The position numbers and the translations under genes are program-made. From positions 591,815 through 655,814 of the forward strand of contig CAXXSW010000004.1 in the NCBI GenBank assembly GCA_963677625.2: a stretch of 64,000 bases of DNA. Reading direction: 5' to 3'. This DNA comes from UBA1351 sp963677625. Its GTDB lineage: Bacteria > Bacillota > Clostridia > Lachnospirales > Vallitaleaceae. Positions 1 through 9,570 of this stretch are shown here, piece by piece; positions within the stretch are counted from its first letter, which is position 1; the number at the start of each line of letters is the position of its first letter. The notes under the pieces were generated by a model. The model was given only the letters and a program-made list of their open reading frames with translations. It was not told where the DNA came from and made no database searches.

Positions 1-580
1 AGGTAGTCACACATCCAAAACGTAGCTTAGATGACTCCTTATGGACCTCAGCGCTTCCTTCATAATCATCAACTTTTATACCATTATAAATAACCCTAAT
101 CTTTTCACGACTAAACCCTTGTTCAACCAGCATTTGTCCAAACACATGGGTTACAGAAAAATAATAATCCATACGATGGAGACTGAACTTGTTAAGCGGC
201 ATAAAAACCAGTTGTTTTATTAAAGAGTGGGCAAAATCTTGCCTATAATCACTGTGCATGGTCGTAACTAAAGGTATGTCAATACTCTTTTTAACTAAGG
301 CACCTAAAAAATTTGCCCTAGCACCGTGACAATGCAAAATATCTATGTTCTCACTCTTGAGTTTATGAATCAGTGTTTTAAGAACTGACAAATCAAATCT
401 TCCCGACTGCTGAAGCAAGACTGTATCGATTCCTAAAGCCTTAGCTTCACGTAAAAAAGGCCCGTCAGTCAGGCACACTAATTGAATATGTATTTTTTCA
501 CGCAGGGTATCTAATAAATTAAACACATGGGTTTTGGCCCCACCGGAATCTCCGCCACTAATTAGATGTATAATCTTCAT
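1..580 (-). CDS. Glycosyltransferase family 4-like protein, 5' part only (runs off the window)
   Basis: The minus-strand frame opens with ATG at 578-580, preceded by a GGAG ribosome site, and stays open to base 1, giving about 193 N-terminal residues; the stop lies outside the window. The N-terminus reads MKIIHLISGGDSGGAKTHVF, the glycine-rich loop typical of GT-B (GT4, formerly group 1) glycosyltransferases, followed by alternating strand/helix segments and an ILHCHGARAN motif of the Rossmann-like acceptor domain. Such enzymes move a sugar from a nucleotide-sugar donor to a lipid or polysaccharide acceptor at the inner face of the membrane. The donor-binding C-terminal half is not visible, so substrate cannot be inferred. 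Confidence 0.75.
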   Translation of the reverse strand, partial: MKIIHLISGGDSGGAKTHVFNLLDTLREKIHIQLVCLTDGPFLREAKALGIDTVLLQQSGRFDLSVLKTLIHKLKSENIDILHCHGARANFLGALVKKSIDIPLVTTMHSDYRQDFAHSLIKQLVFMPLNKFSLHRMDYYFSVTHVFGQMLVEQGFSREKIRVIYNGIKVDDYEGSAEVHKESSKLRFGCVTT

Positions 581-724
581 ATGTTACTCCTAGCTAACCT
601 AGTCAACCAACAAATCCTAATATTTGTCTTTGTCCTCTGAGCTGATTCCAATTATAACCTCCACAACTTCTTTAGTCAACCTAGTCTATTCATCCTAGCT
701 TTATACCCAATCAAGAAGTAAAGA

Positions 725-743
725 CTGGTATTATTTATACCAG
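725..743 (-). terminator. Hairpin downstream of glpK
   Basis: CTGGTAT and ATACCAG form a 7-bp stem with a 5-nt loop just past the glpK stop. The T-tract on the minus strand is weak, so this may be only a 3'-end hairpin. Confidence 0.4.
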
Positions 744-759
744 CCTTAAGTTAATCCAC

Positions 760-2265
760 CTATTCGTCATCTTCTTCATCTTCCCAAGCAAGAGCTCTTT
801 TCACAGCTTTTGTCCAACCTTTATACATTTTAGTCCTTTTTTCTTCTGTCATGGATGAAAAGAAGGTTTTACCGGTATCCATCTGACCTATTATTGCTTC
901 TTTACTGTCCCAAAAACCTACAGCTAAACCTGCAAGATAAGCAGCTCCTAGAGCAGTCGTTTCCACAACTTTTGGTCGATCAACTTCCACACCCAATATA
1001 TCCGCTTGAAACTGCATGAGGAAATTATTCGCACTTGCTCCACCGTCAACTTTCAATCGTTCAAGAGAAATACCTGAATCCTTTACCATAAGATCAATAA
1101 CATCCCTGGACTGATAGGCAATAGACTCTAATGTTGCCCTTATGATATGATTTTTGTTAGCACCTCTTGTTAAGCCCAGAATAGCACCTCTGGCATACAT
1201 ATCCCAATAAGGAGCACCTAAACCGGAAAAGGCTGGAACGACATAAACACCATTACTGTCTTCTACCTTTGACGCAAAATACTCGCTTTCATCAGCAGAA
1301 TAAATAAGACGCATTTCATCCCTAAGCCATTGAATAGAAGCGCCTGCAATGAATATAGAGCCTTCTATGGCATATTCAATCTTACCATCAATCCCCCATG
1401 CAATCGTTGTCAATAATCCATTATCTGACTTAACAATTTCATCACCTGTAGTCATAAGAATAAAGCTACCTGTACCATATGTATTCTTGGCCATTCCAGG
1501 TGAAAAACAACCTTGGCCAAAAAGCGCTGCCTGTTGATCCCCTGCTGCACCGGAAATTGGGATGGCTGCACCCCCAAATGTTTTCTCATGAGTATATCCA
1601 TAGATTTCAGAGGAATTTTTAACCTCAGGCATCATAGACATAGGTATATCTAGAATTTCCATCAGCTTCTCATCCCAAGTCAGCGTATTTATGTTAAATA
1701 ACATGGTTCTGGATGCATTAGAATATTCTGTAACATGTATACCTCTTGTCAAATTCCATATCAACCATGTATCCATCGTTCCAAATAAAAGATCTCCTCT
1801 AGCCGCTTTCTCCCTAGCACCTTCAACATGATCTAGTATCCATTTGATCTTACTACCGCTGAAATAAGCATCAATCACTAAGCCTGTCGTATCATGTATA
1901 TAAGTTTCAAGGCCTTTTGCCTTCAATTCTTCACATATAGAAGCCGTTTGCCTGGACTGCCAAACAATAGCATTATAAATCGGTTTACCTGTTGTTTTAT
2001 CCCATACTACAGCAGTTTCCCTTTGATTAGTAATCCCAATTGCAGCAATTTCCTCTGCATGAACATCTGCTCTTCCCAGAACTTCACGCATAACACCGCT
2101 TTGAATCCCCCAAATCTCCATAGCATCATGTTCAACCCAGCCCGGTTTTGGATATATTTGTGTAAATTCTTTTTGAGCAACTTCAACTATCTGACCATTT
2201 TTATCAAAAATTATAGCTCGACAACTAGTTGTTCCCTGATCTAATGACATAATATATTTTTTCAC
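760..2265 (-). CDS. glpK: Glycerol kinase
   Basis: Phosphorylates glycerol to sn-glycerol-3-phosphate with ATP in the cytoplasm. The chosen start is GTG at 2263-2265, preceded by AAAAGGGG with 7-nt spacing; it gives 501 residues, the family length, whereas an upstream ATG (2340) would add 25 unrelated residues. FGGY-family features are clear: the N-terminal phosphate loop SLDQGTTSCRAIIFD, substrate residues in NQRET and DAYFSG, the catalytic Asp in SGAAGDQQAALFGQ, and the C-terminal GLGAPYWD and GGASANNFL motifs. The HFF/HFY site phosphorylated by HPr in many Firmicutes enzymes is not present at the expected place (KTFGG instead), so that form of control may be missing. It stands alone, divergent from the radical SAM gene. 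Confidence 0.96.
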   Translation of the reverse strand: MKKYIMSLDQGTTSCRAIIFDKNGQIVEVAQKEFTQIYPKPGWVEHDAMEIWGIQSGVMREVLGRADVHAEEIAAIGITNQRETAVVWDKTTGKPIYNAIVWQSRQTASICEELKAKGLETYIHDTTGLVIDAYFSGSKIKWILDHVEGAREKAARGDLLFGTMDTWLIWNLTRGIHVTEYSNASRTMLFNINTLTWDEKLMEILDIPMSMMPEVKNSSEIYGYTHEKTFGGAAIPISGAAGDQQAALFGQGCFSPGMAKNTYGTGSFILMTTGDEIVKSDNGLLTTIAWGIDGKIEYAIEGSIFIAGASIQWLRDEMRLIYSADESEYFASKVEDSNGVYVVPAFSGLGAPYWDMYARGAILGLTRGANKNHIIRATLESIAYQSRDVIDLMVKDSGISLERLKVDGGASANNFLMQFQADILGVEVDRPKVVETTALGAAYLAGLAVGFWDSKEAIIGQMDTGKTFFSSMTEEKRTKMYKGWTKAVKRALAWEDEEDDE

Positions 2266-2433
2266 TTTTACACCCCTTTTCATTTTCTTACTACTCCATC
2301 TATGATAACATCTTTTAATTTGATTATAAATCCCTGTCATAATAATTGGTTAATGTGTTTAATATTCCTTTCAACCTTTATTAACTATCCCCATAATCAA
2401 ATCTTTTTCTCATCAAAATAACAATAATTCCCC

Positions 2434-2462
2434 ATGACATTTATGCAGATTTCTGATAAAAT
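2434..2462 (+). promoter_or_regulatory. Candidate sigma-70-type promoter for the radical SAM/DUF4364 pair
   Basis: ATGACA (2434-2439) and TAAAAT (2457-2462) are separated by 17 bp, 28 bp upstream of the start codon at 2491. Confidence 0.4.
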
Positions 2463-2490
2463 ATAAAAATCTGGAAGGGGATGGTGTATA

Positions 2491-3447
2491 ATGGAAAATA
2501 TGTTCAAGGATAAACAGTATCCTTATTATACCCTCAATAACTATTACCAAGATAAATACGGAGAAAAAGTATATAAAATCGCTATTGATGGTGGTTTCAC
2601 CTGCCCTAATCGAGATGGAAGTCTAGATTATAGGGGTTGCATTTTCTGCTCAACTTCAGGTTCAGGAGACTATGCTTCTAAAAAGGCATCCTCCATCAAA
2701 GGCAGAGTTCTTGAAGCAAAAACATCAATCACAAAGAGAAATAAAGCTCATAAATTCATCGTATATTTTCAATCCTATACCAATACATATGCTTCAGTCA
2801 GTCTACTAGAGGAACTCTACACTGCAGCTATTGTTGATGATCAGATTGTTGGTCTGTCTATTGCAACCCGTCCTGATTGTCTTTCACCTGAAATTATTGA
2901 ACTACTTACTAATCTTCAAAAAAAAATTGATATATATATTGAACTTGGCTTACAAACCATCCTCAAGGCAAGTGCCGACTTTATAAGACGGGCTTATCCA
3001 CTAGCCACCTATGATCAAGCTATTAATTTGTTAAAACAAGCTGGAATCCCTATAGTAACCCATCTTATCTTAGGTTTACCTGGTGAAAGCAAGTCTATGA
3101 TTATGGAATCCATCGATTACGTTGCTGCAACACAAACCCATGGAATAAAACTCCAACTGCTTCACATACTAAAGAACACCGACCTATATACTTACTATCA
3201 AAAAACACCTTTTGTCCTGCCTGATATGGACACATATATTGATTGGATTATCTCCTCAATCCAAAGACTACCACCAGACATGGTTGTACATCGAATCACC
3301 GGAGATGGACCCAAAAACTTACTCATTGAACCAAAATGGTCATTAAATAAACGACTGGTTCTAGGTTCTTTTGCCAAAGCTATGAAAAAGTCTAAGGCCT
3401 ACCAGAGTCAGAATTATAAGAGTTCTAAGGAGATCACATATGGTTAA
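2491..3447 (+). CDS. TIGR01212-type (YhcC-like) radical SAM protein
   Basis: A 318-residue radical SAM protein of the TIGR01212/YhcC family, whose reaction is not established to my knowledge. The Fe-S cysteines lie near residues 37-53 in TCPNRDGSLDYRGCIFC, the spaced-out cluster motif that marks this family rather than the usual CxxxCxxC. It is followed by the SAM-barrel motifs VYFQSYTNTY, GLSIATRPDC and ELGLQT. Start ATG follows a GGAAGGGG site. The stop overlaps the next gene by 8 bp, so the two are co-transcribed. Confidence 0.88.
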   Translation: MENMFKDKQYPYYTLNNYYQDKYGEKVYKIAIDGGFTCPNRDGSLDYRGCIFCSTSGSGDYASKKASSIKGRVLEAKTSITKRNKAHKFIVYFQSYTNTYASVSLLEELYTAAIVDDQIVGLSIATRPDCLSPEIIELLTNLQKKIDIYIELGLQTILKASADFIRRAYPLATYDQAINLLKQAGIPIVTHLILGLPGESKSMIMESIDYVAATQTHGIKLQLLHILKNTDLYTYYQKTPFVLPDMDTYIDWIISSIQRLPPDMVVHRITGDGPKNLLIEPKWSLNKRLVLGSFAKAMKKSKAYQSQNYKSSKEITYG

Positions 3448-3982
3448 TCACGATTTAAGTATTAACAAACTCATCATACTTTATATGCTTCGTGAAGTGG
3501 AACTGCCCCTGACAAATACCCAGTTAAGTCAGTTTATTATAGACCGGGGCTATACGGATTACTTTTCATTTCAAGAAATCATTCATCAACTTATAGAAAA
3601 CGATTTAATTCGAACAATATCCACTTCCAAGTCTACATCCTATGATATTACTAAGGAAGGGATTAAAACCCTAGATTTTTTTGAAAATAGAATTTCTAAT
3701 ACAATCATGGCTGAAATCCATGATTATCTCGAACTAAATAAATATGATATTAAAGAAAAGCTGGAAATAGCTTCTGATTATGTTCCCGAAAAAGATGGTG
3801 ACTATCTTGTCCATTTGGTGGCAAAAGAGAATAAAAAAACATTGATAGACTTAACTCTCAATGTTTTTGATAAAGACTATGCCATTGCTATCTGCGATCA
3901 GTGGAAGGATAAAAGTCATGTTTTATACAAGATCATTCTCAGTACCTTATTAGCAGACATGCATAAAGACGACCCATCTTAA
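3440..3982 (+). CDS. DUF4364 family protein
   Basis: A 180-residue cytoplasmic protein resembling DUF4364, found mostly in Clostridia. The first 70 residues look like a winged-helix unit (INKLIILYMLREVELPLTNT, then a helix and a TSYDITKEGIKTL wing), and the rest is alpha/beta. A DNA-binding regulator is a reasonable inference but is not shown. ATG is preceded by AAGGAG inside the end of the radical SAM gene. A perfect terminator overlaps its stop. Confidence 0.8.
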   Translation: MVNHDLSINKLIILYMLREVELPLTNTQLSQFIIDRGYTDYFSFQEIIHQLIENDLIRTISTSKSTSYDITKEGIKTLDFFENRISNTIMAEIHDYLELNKYDIKEKLEIASDYVPEKDGDYLVHLVAKENKKTLIDLTLNVFDKDYAIAICDQWKDKSHVLYKIILSTLLADMHKDDPS

Positions 3983-3993
3983 GGGTCGTCTTT
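3965..3993 (+). terminator. Rho-independent terminator of the radical SAM/DUF4364 operon
   Basis: Perfect 11-bp stem AAAGACGACCC / GGGTCGTCTTT with a 7-nt loop; it overlaps the last codons of the DUF4364 gene. Confidence 0.8.
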
Positions 3994-4088
3994 GACATTT
4001 TAATATATCTATTTAATCGCTCTAAGATCAAGATCTTTAGTCATTGTATACTTCTTTGAAAACTTCCCTACTAAAGACCTTTCATAGA

Positions 4089-5123
4089 CTACTCAAGAAT
4101 TAGTTCATAAGGCTCTTTTAGCCAAATATCCTTGTCTTTAAAAATCTTAACCATAGGATTAAATGGCTTGCCAACATAGTTTTTATTGACAACTCCCACG
4201 TTACCATCTGCTAGCTTAATGGTATATCCAATTGGATATGGCGATACTATATTAAAGAAAGTCCTTACAAACTTTGGATCAAAATGGCTACCTGAACCTT
4301 CAACTATGGCTTTAAAAGCTTGAGCTGGATTCAAAGCCTTCCTTTGTCTTCTTCTACTACTTAAGGCATCATAAACATCTGCAATAGCAATGACCCTTGC
4401 ATATCGGTTGATATCCTTGCCTATTTTTTTATAAGGATAACCACTTCCATCAAAACGTTCATGATGCTGACCAATAGCTAAATATGTCTTCATAGGAAGC
4501 ATAAGCTTTTCTTTGGCAAACTTGTAGCCCAACTCAGCATGCTTTTTGATCATCTCATATTCCTGTTCACTTAACTTCTCAAACTTATTCAAGATTTCTT
4601 CATCAATGAACAGGTTGCCAATATCATGAAAATATGCTGCCAATCCCATTTCATAAAGCTCCATATAAGAAAATCCTAAGTTCTTTCCAATAATGGTTGA
4701 AATAAGCATAACATTAACAGGCTGCTGATAGCGATAATTCTCGATTAATTTAATATCAAAAACATCATATAAATCAATTTTTTCTGATATAACATCATCA
4801 ATTATCGCCTCAACTGATTTTTTGCATTTATCCAAATATTTGCTATAGCTGGAAGATGCATTTGACTGAATGTTTTCATAAAACATTTTAAGATTCTGGG
4901 TCGCCTCATTTCTTGCTCCTGATGTAATACTACACTTGACTTCGATTCCTTCTCCCTGTTCATCAAAAATATATAGGAAGGGTATCTCATACTTGGCTAA
5001 ACTTTCAATATATCGTTCAGTAATGGCTGTATCTCTCTTTGCCAATATTTCTCCGCGAACACCATAAAAATCATCTGCTATTATCATATTTGGTTTTAAG
5101 TCTTCAAAAGCAACTAATCTCAT
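4089..5123 (-). CDS. HD-GYP domain protein, partly degenerate active site
   Basis: A 344-residue protein with an N-terminal region of about 110 residues of the kind seen in front of HD-GYP domains, an HD-GYP domain (about 120-300) and a short beta-rich tail. HD-GYP domains hydrolyse cyclic-di-GMP. Visible ligands are HD at 166-167, His195, HH at 220-221 and GSGYP at 226-230. The first metal-binding His of the usual HSVNV motif is replaced (YQQPVNV, Gln134) and HDIGK reads HDIGN. It may therefore act poorly as an enzyme or only as a sensor. Start ATG follows AAGGAG. It lies 9 bp after engB and is the last gene of the tig-lon series. Confidence 0.88.
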   Translation of the reverse strand: MRLVAFEDLKPNMIIADDFYGVRGEILAKRDTAITERYIESLAKYEIPFLYIFDEQGEGIEVKCSITSGARNEATQNLKMFYENIQSNASSSYSKYLDKCKKSVEAIIDDVISEKIDLYDVFDIKLIENYRYQQPVNVMLISTIIGKNLGFSYMELYEMGLAAYFHDIGNLFIDEEILNKFEKLSEQEYEMIKKHAELGYKFAKEKLMLPMKTYLAIGQHHERFDGSGYPYKKIGKDINRYARVIAIADVYDALSSRRRQRKALNPAQAFKAIVEGSGSHFDPKFVRTFFNIVSPYPIGYTIKLADGNVGVVNKNYVGKPFNPMVKIFKDKDIWLKEPYELILE

Positions 5124-5132
5124 AATAACTCC

Positions 5133-5738
5133 TTATTTTGCTAATTCCTCATTATGAAAACGAATGATATCATCTAGAACTTTCCATATCTCTTCTTTAC
5201 CTTCTTTTGTTTCAGCAGAAAATGGATACAAGTTAAAACTTTTCATGTTCAGTTTCTTTCTAATGACACTTAAAGCTTTCTGCCTTTGGGAGCGTTTAAG
5301 TTTATCCATCTTTGTTGCTATAACAATTGGTTCAAAACCGAAAGTCTTTATCCAATCATACATCATAATATCATTATTATTCGGTTCATGTCTTCCGTCA
5401 ACCAATAAAATGACTTGTCTTAATGTCTGTCTTTGAAAAAGATAATCTTCTATGATTTTCCCCCATCGTTTACGCTCAGATTTAGAAACTTTCGCGTAGC
5501 CATATCCTGGAAGGTCCACCAGATACATCTGATCTTCAACGTTGTAAAAATTAATGGTCTGGGTCTTTCCTGGAGCTGATGAGGTTCTAGCCAGTTTTTT
5601 TCGATTAATCAGTCCATTAATCAAGCTTGATTTACCAACATTGGATTTACCTGCAAAGGCTACTTCTGGAAGACCAGACGTTGGATACTGTTCCTCTTTA
5701 ACGCCAACAGCCTCCAAAAAAACATTTTGTACATTCAT
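5133..5738 (-). CDS. engB: Ribosome biogenesis GTP-binding protein EngB/YsxC
   Basis: A 201-residue TrmE/Era-like GTPase needed for late assembly of the 50S subunit. G1 is AGKSNVGKSSLI (near residues 30-41), the switch region TSSAPGKTQTINFY, G3 DLPGYGYAK, G4 ATKMDK and the G5-like FSAETKEG. Length and motif order fit YsxC/YihA exactly. It follows lon, as in many Firmicutes. The ribosome site before ATG 5738 is weak. Confidence 0.96.
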   Translation of the reverse strand: MNVQNVFLEAVGVKEEQYPTSGLPEVAFAGKSNVGKSSLINGLINRKKLARTSSAPGKTQTINFYNVEDQMYLVDLPGYGYAKVSKSERKRWGKIIEDYLFQRQTLRQVILLVDGRHEPNNNDIMMYDWIKTFGFEPIVIATKMDKLKRSQRQKALSVIRKKLNMKSFNLYPFSAETKEGKEEIWKVLDDIIRFHNEELAK

Positions 5739-5847
5739 TTAACTTACTAACATCAAGCGACTCATTGAATGCACTTAATGCTTCTTCCTTTCATTACTGT
5801 TATAAATATTTATAACTATCTTACCAACAAGCTCAACGCTTATCTTA

Positions 5848-8184
5848 CTACTTATCTAAAAGGGCATACTTAATCACTTCATCCATGGAATCAACAAAAT
5901 GAATGGTAACCCCATCTAGAATCTCCGAATCTAGTTCAGATACTGTTCTCTTATTCTGATTAGGTACGATAATCTCAAAAATACCAGCTCTTTTGGCTGC
6001 AAGAATCTTCTCTTTTAAGCCTCCTATAGGTAGGACACGTCCTCGTAGAGTTATTTCTCCCGTCATGGCTACATCATGACGAACAGGCCTTTCAGTTACC
6101 GCTGAAATCATTGCTGTAGCTAGGGTTATACCTGCTGAAGGCCCATCTTTTGGTACTGCACCTTCCGGTATATGTATATGTATATCTCTTGTTTCATAGC
6201 AATCTGGTTCAATACCAAGAATCTCTGTCTTTGATCGAATGTAAGACATTGCTGCTGACGCTGATTCTTGCATCACTTCACCAATACGTCCAGTTACTTG
6301 AAACTTACCTTTACCTGGCATAACTGTTACTTCAATAGAAAGGGTATCTCCACCCATTTCTGTCCAAGCCAAGCCCCTAGTAATACCAACCTGTGGTTCA
6401 CCGAACATTTTCTGATATTGATATTTGGGAATACCCAAGTACTTCTCAATGTTATTTTTGGAAACTTTCAAACTTTTCTTGCCTTCTACAATGACTGCCT
6501 TAACCACTTTACGACAGATTTCTCCTAATCGTCGTTCCAATTGTCTGACGCCAGCTTCTTTCGTATACTCATTGATAATACAGTCAAAACCATCATCTGT
6601 TAATTTCACTTTAGACTTTGTCAAACCATGCTTCTGCATCTGTTTAGGCCATAAATATTCTTTAGCAATATGAAATTTTTCATTTACAGTATAGGAAGCT
6701 ACTTCAATAATTTCTAACCGATCAAGAAGAGGTCTTGGTATTGTTCTTAAACTGTTAGCTGTTGCAACAAAAAGAACTCTGGAGAGGTCCACCGGAAGTT
6801 CAACATAGTGGTCTCTAAATTGATGATTCTGCTCACTATCAAGAACTTCCAACATGGCAGCACTTGGATCACCTTTAAAGTCACTGGACATTTTGTCTAC
6901 TTCATCTAAAAGAATAAGAGGATTACTTGCACCTGCTTGTCTAAGGCCACTAACAATCCTTCCAGGCATTGCACCGATATAAGTTCTTCGATGGCCTCTA
7001 ATTTCTGCTTCATCCCTTACTCCGCCTAAGGAAATTCTAACATATTCCCTTTCCATGGCACTTGCAATTGATTTTGCTATAGAGGTCTTACCTGTACCCG
7101 GCGGGCCTACAAGACAGATAATAGGAGCGCTGGAATCCTTTGTCATACTTCTAACTGCCAAATGTTCCAGTACCCGCTCTTTAACTTTATCCAAACCATA
7201 ATGGTCATTAACCAAAACTTCATGAGCCTTTTTCAGATCTTCATTTTCATCATTAACCTTATTCCAAGGCATGTCCAAAAGACAGTCAATATAGTTGCGA
7301 ATAACAGCTCCTTCTGACGAGGACATATTCATCTTCTTTAGACGTTTAATCTCTTTGTAAAGCTTATCCTTTACCTTTTCTGAAGCATCAAGTTCTTCTA
7401 CCTGTTTAAGGTATTCTTCAATCTCTTCACCACTATCAATTTGATCCCCAAGTTCATTTTGAATTACCTTAAGCTGCTCTCGTAGATAGTACTCCTTTTG
7501 GTTTTTATCTATATTAGATTTAACTTTCTTGTGAAGGTTTTTTTGGATTTTAGCTACTTCAATTTCATTGTTTAAAATTTTGATCACTAGTTGAAGTCTA
7601 ATTTCTTCATCTGTTTCTTCTAGAATTCGCTGCTTATTCTCTAAGGGTTTAATGAAATGAGTTGTTAAAGCATCTGCTAGTTGGCCCATATCTTTAATCC
7701 TAGAAAGATTCTCTAGTGTTTCTTTGGAAATCTTAGTATTTATAGCTTTAAATTCACCAATAATATCTTCAAGCGTTCTATCGATTGCAGTCAGTTCATT
7801 AGCTGTATAGTTAGCTTCAATAGAATCCAATATCTGGACCTGTCCTGTATAATAAGTAGCTCCATCAATGACCTTTAAGAGTTCACCACGGGTTATCCCC
7901 TCGACAAGAACTCGTGATATATTACCTGATAGCTTAACAACCTGCTTCACTCTGACAATGGTACCTATATCATAAATATCCCTATGAATATCAATTTCTT
8001 CCTTAATAGCTTCTTTTTGTGCTACAACAAAAATAAGTTGATTGGTTTTCATCGCCTTATCCAAGGCCTTCACAGATTTAGGACGTTTGGCATCAAAATG
8101 CAAAAACATCTTTGGAAATACATTCACTCCTCTAAGCGCTAATACTGGCAATACTTTTAAATTATCTAGTGACTGCTCACTCAT
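5848..8184 (-). CDS. lon: ATP-dependent protease Lon (LonA type)
   Basis: A 778-residue soluble hexameric protease degrading damaged and regulatory proteins. It has the N-terminal substrate domain (1-200), a coiled linker, an AAA+ domain with Walker A GPPGTGKTS and Walker B NPLILLDEVDK, and the C-terminal Ser-Lys protease domain with the catalytic Ser in PKDGPSAG and the Lys in GGLKEKILAA. Length is standard for LonA. GAGGT lies 7 nt before ATG. It is downstream of clpX with a hairpin between them. Confidence 0.98.
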   Translation of the reverse strand: MSEQSLDNLKVLPVLALRGVNVFPKMFLHFDAKRPKSVKALDKAMKTNQLIFVVAQKEAIKEEIDIHRDIYDIGTIVRVKQVVKLSGNISRVLVEGITRGELLKVIDGATYYTGQVQILDSIEANYTANELTAIDRTLEDIIGEFKAINTKISKETLENLSRIKDMGQLADALTTHFIKPLENKQRILEETDEEIRLQLVIKILNNEIEVAKIQKNLHKKVKSNIDKNQKEYYLREQLKVIQNELGDQIDSGEEIEEYLKQVEELDASEKVKDKLYKEIKRLKKMNMSSSEGAVIRNYIDCLLDMPWNKVNDENEDLKKAHEVLVNDHYGLDKVKERVLEHLAVRSMTKDSSAPIICLVGPPGTGKTSIAKSIASAMEREYVRISLGGVRDEAEIRGHRRTYIGAMPGRIVSGLRQAGASNPLILLDEVDKMSSDFKGDPSAAMLEVLDSEQNHQFRDHYVELPVDLSRVLFVATANSLRTIPRPLLDRLEIIEVASYTVNEKFHIAKEYLWPKQMQKHGLTKSKVKLTDDGFDCIINEYTKEAGVRQLERRLGEICRKVVKAVIVEGKKSLKVSKNNIEKYLGIPKYQYQKMFGEPQVGITRGLAWTEMGGDTLSIEVTVMPGKGKFQVTGRIGEVMQESASAAMSYIRSKTEILGIEPDCYETRDIHIHIPEGAVPKDGPSAGITLATAMISAVTERPVRHDVAMTGEITLRGRVLPIGGLKEKILAAKRAGIFEIIVPNQNKRTVSELDSEILDGVTIHFVDSMDEVIKYALLDK

Positions 8185-8206
8185 CTAACTACCTCAATTC
8201 TATTAA

Positions 8207-8227
8207 AGCCCTTGCTTAGCAAGGGCT
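8207..8227 (-). terminator. Hairpin between clpX and lon
   Basis: Perfect 9-bp stem AGCCCTTGC / GCAAGGGCT with a 3-nt loop between the clpX stop and lon start; only a short T-tract follows on the minus strand, so partial termination or mRNA processing is possible. Confidence 0.55.
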
Positions 8228-8245
8228 CAGTTTTACAATCTAATC

Positions 8246-9553
8246 CTAGGCTGTTTCATCTTCGCTAGGTTTAAGGTGACGTTTCTTGACGCCACTGTTT
8301 TGTTTAATGCTTTTTAAGTTTTCATTGGTGATAATCGTTGGCTGAAGGCCCTTATCGACTGTATCTTTCGTGATAATACATTTTTCAATGGTCTCATCAG
8401 AAGGAATAACAAACATAATATCTAACATAATGTCTTCAATAATGGCTCGAAGACCTCTTGCTCCAGTCTTTCTTGCGAGGGATTTCCTTGCAATAGCCCG
8501 AAGTGCATCTTCTTCAAATTCAAGTTCAACACCGTCCAACTTAAAAATAGCTTGATATTGTTTCTCTAAAGAGTTTTTAGGTTCTTTTAAAATCTTTATC
8601 AATGCATCTTCATCAAGATTCTCAAGTCCAACAGATACCGGAACACGCCCAACAAACTCAGGTATTAATCCAAACTTAATTAAGTCTTCCGGTGAAAGAT
8701 TTGCTAAAATCTCACCAATTTCTTTTTCTTCCTTACTCTCGATTTCTGCACCAAATCCCATAGCGGATTTATTGGTTCTGGACTCAATAATTTTTTCCAA
8801 ACCATTAAATGCTCCTGCACAGATAAAAAGAATATTAGTTGTATCAATCTGAATAAACTCCTGGTGTGGATGTTTGCGTCCACCTTGCGGAGGAACACTG
8901 GCAACTGTACCTTCCAAAATCTTAAGAAGAGCCTGTTGAACACCTTCACCACTTACATCACGAGTAATAGATGGATTTTCTGACTTTCGTGCAATCTTAT
9001 CAATTTCGTCAATGTAAATAATTCCACGTTCAGCTTTTTCAACATCATATTCAGCTGCCTGTATGATTTTCAGGAGAATGTTCTCAACATCTTCTCCAAC
9101 ATACCCTGCTTCTGTCAAACTAGTTGCATCTGCAATAGCAAAAGGAACATTAAGCATTCTTGCCAAAGTTTGAGCCAATAACGTTTTACCAGAACCTGTC
9201 GGTCCGACAAATAAGATGTTACTCTTATGAATCTCTACGTTATCAGGAATTTCTTCTGCACTAATTCTCTTGTAATGGTTGTAAACAGCAACTGATAAGG
9301 CCTTTTTAGCATTGTCCTGACCAATCACATATTCATCAAGGAATGATTTAATCTCATGCGGTTTAGGAAGTTCTGTAAGATCAGACACAAGTTCAGTCTG
9401 TGCAAATTCCTCTTCAATAATTTCTGAACATAGTTCTATACACTCATCACAAATATATACATTAGGTCCTGCAATAAGTTTTCGAACTTGGTCCTGAGGC
9501 TTATGGCAGAAGGAACATCTTAGTTGCTTCTTGTCTTCAAATTTATTTGGCAT
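8246..9553 (-). CDS. clpX: ClpX, ATPase/unfoldase subunit of ClpXP
   Basis: A 435-residue AAA+ unfoldase that feeds substrates to ClpP. It has the N-terminal C4 zinc-binding domain (CSFCHKP...CDECIELC, residues 14-42), Walker A GPTGSGKT, the pore loop GYVGEDVE, Walker B IIYIDEIDKI and sensor 2 GARGLRAIIE. The ClpP-contact loop (IGF-like) reads IKFGLIPEFVGR in the expected area. Length is typical. It follows clpP directly (17-bp gap). Confidence 0.98.
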   Translation of the reverse strand: MPNKFEDKKQLRCSFCHKPQDQVRKLIAGPNVYICDECIELCSEIIEEEFAQTELVSDLTELPKPHEIKSFLDEYVIGQDNAKKALSVAVYNHYKRISAEEIPDNVEIHKSNILFVGPTGSGKTLLAQTLARMLNVPFAIADATSLTEAGYVGEDVENILLKIIQAAEYDVEKAERGIIYIDEIDKIARKSENPSITRDVSGEGVQQALLKILEGTVASVPPQGGRKHPHQEFIQIDTTNILFICAGAFNGLEKIIESRTNKSAMGFGAEIESKEEKEIGEILANLSPEDLIKFGLIPEFVGRVPVSVGLENLDEDALIKILKEPKNSLEKQYQAIFKLDGVELEFEEDALRAIARKSLARKTGARGLRAIIEDIMLDIMFVIPSDETIEKCIITKDTVDKGLQPTIITNENLKSIKQNSGVKKRHLKPSEDETA

Positions 9554-9570
9554 ATTTTCACCACTTTCAA

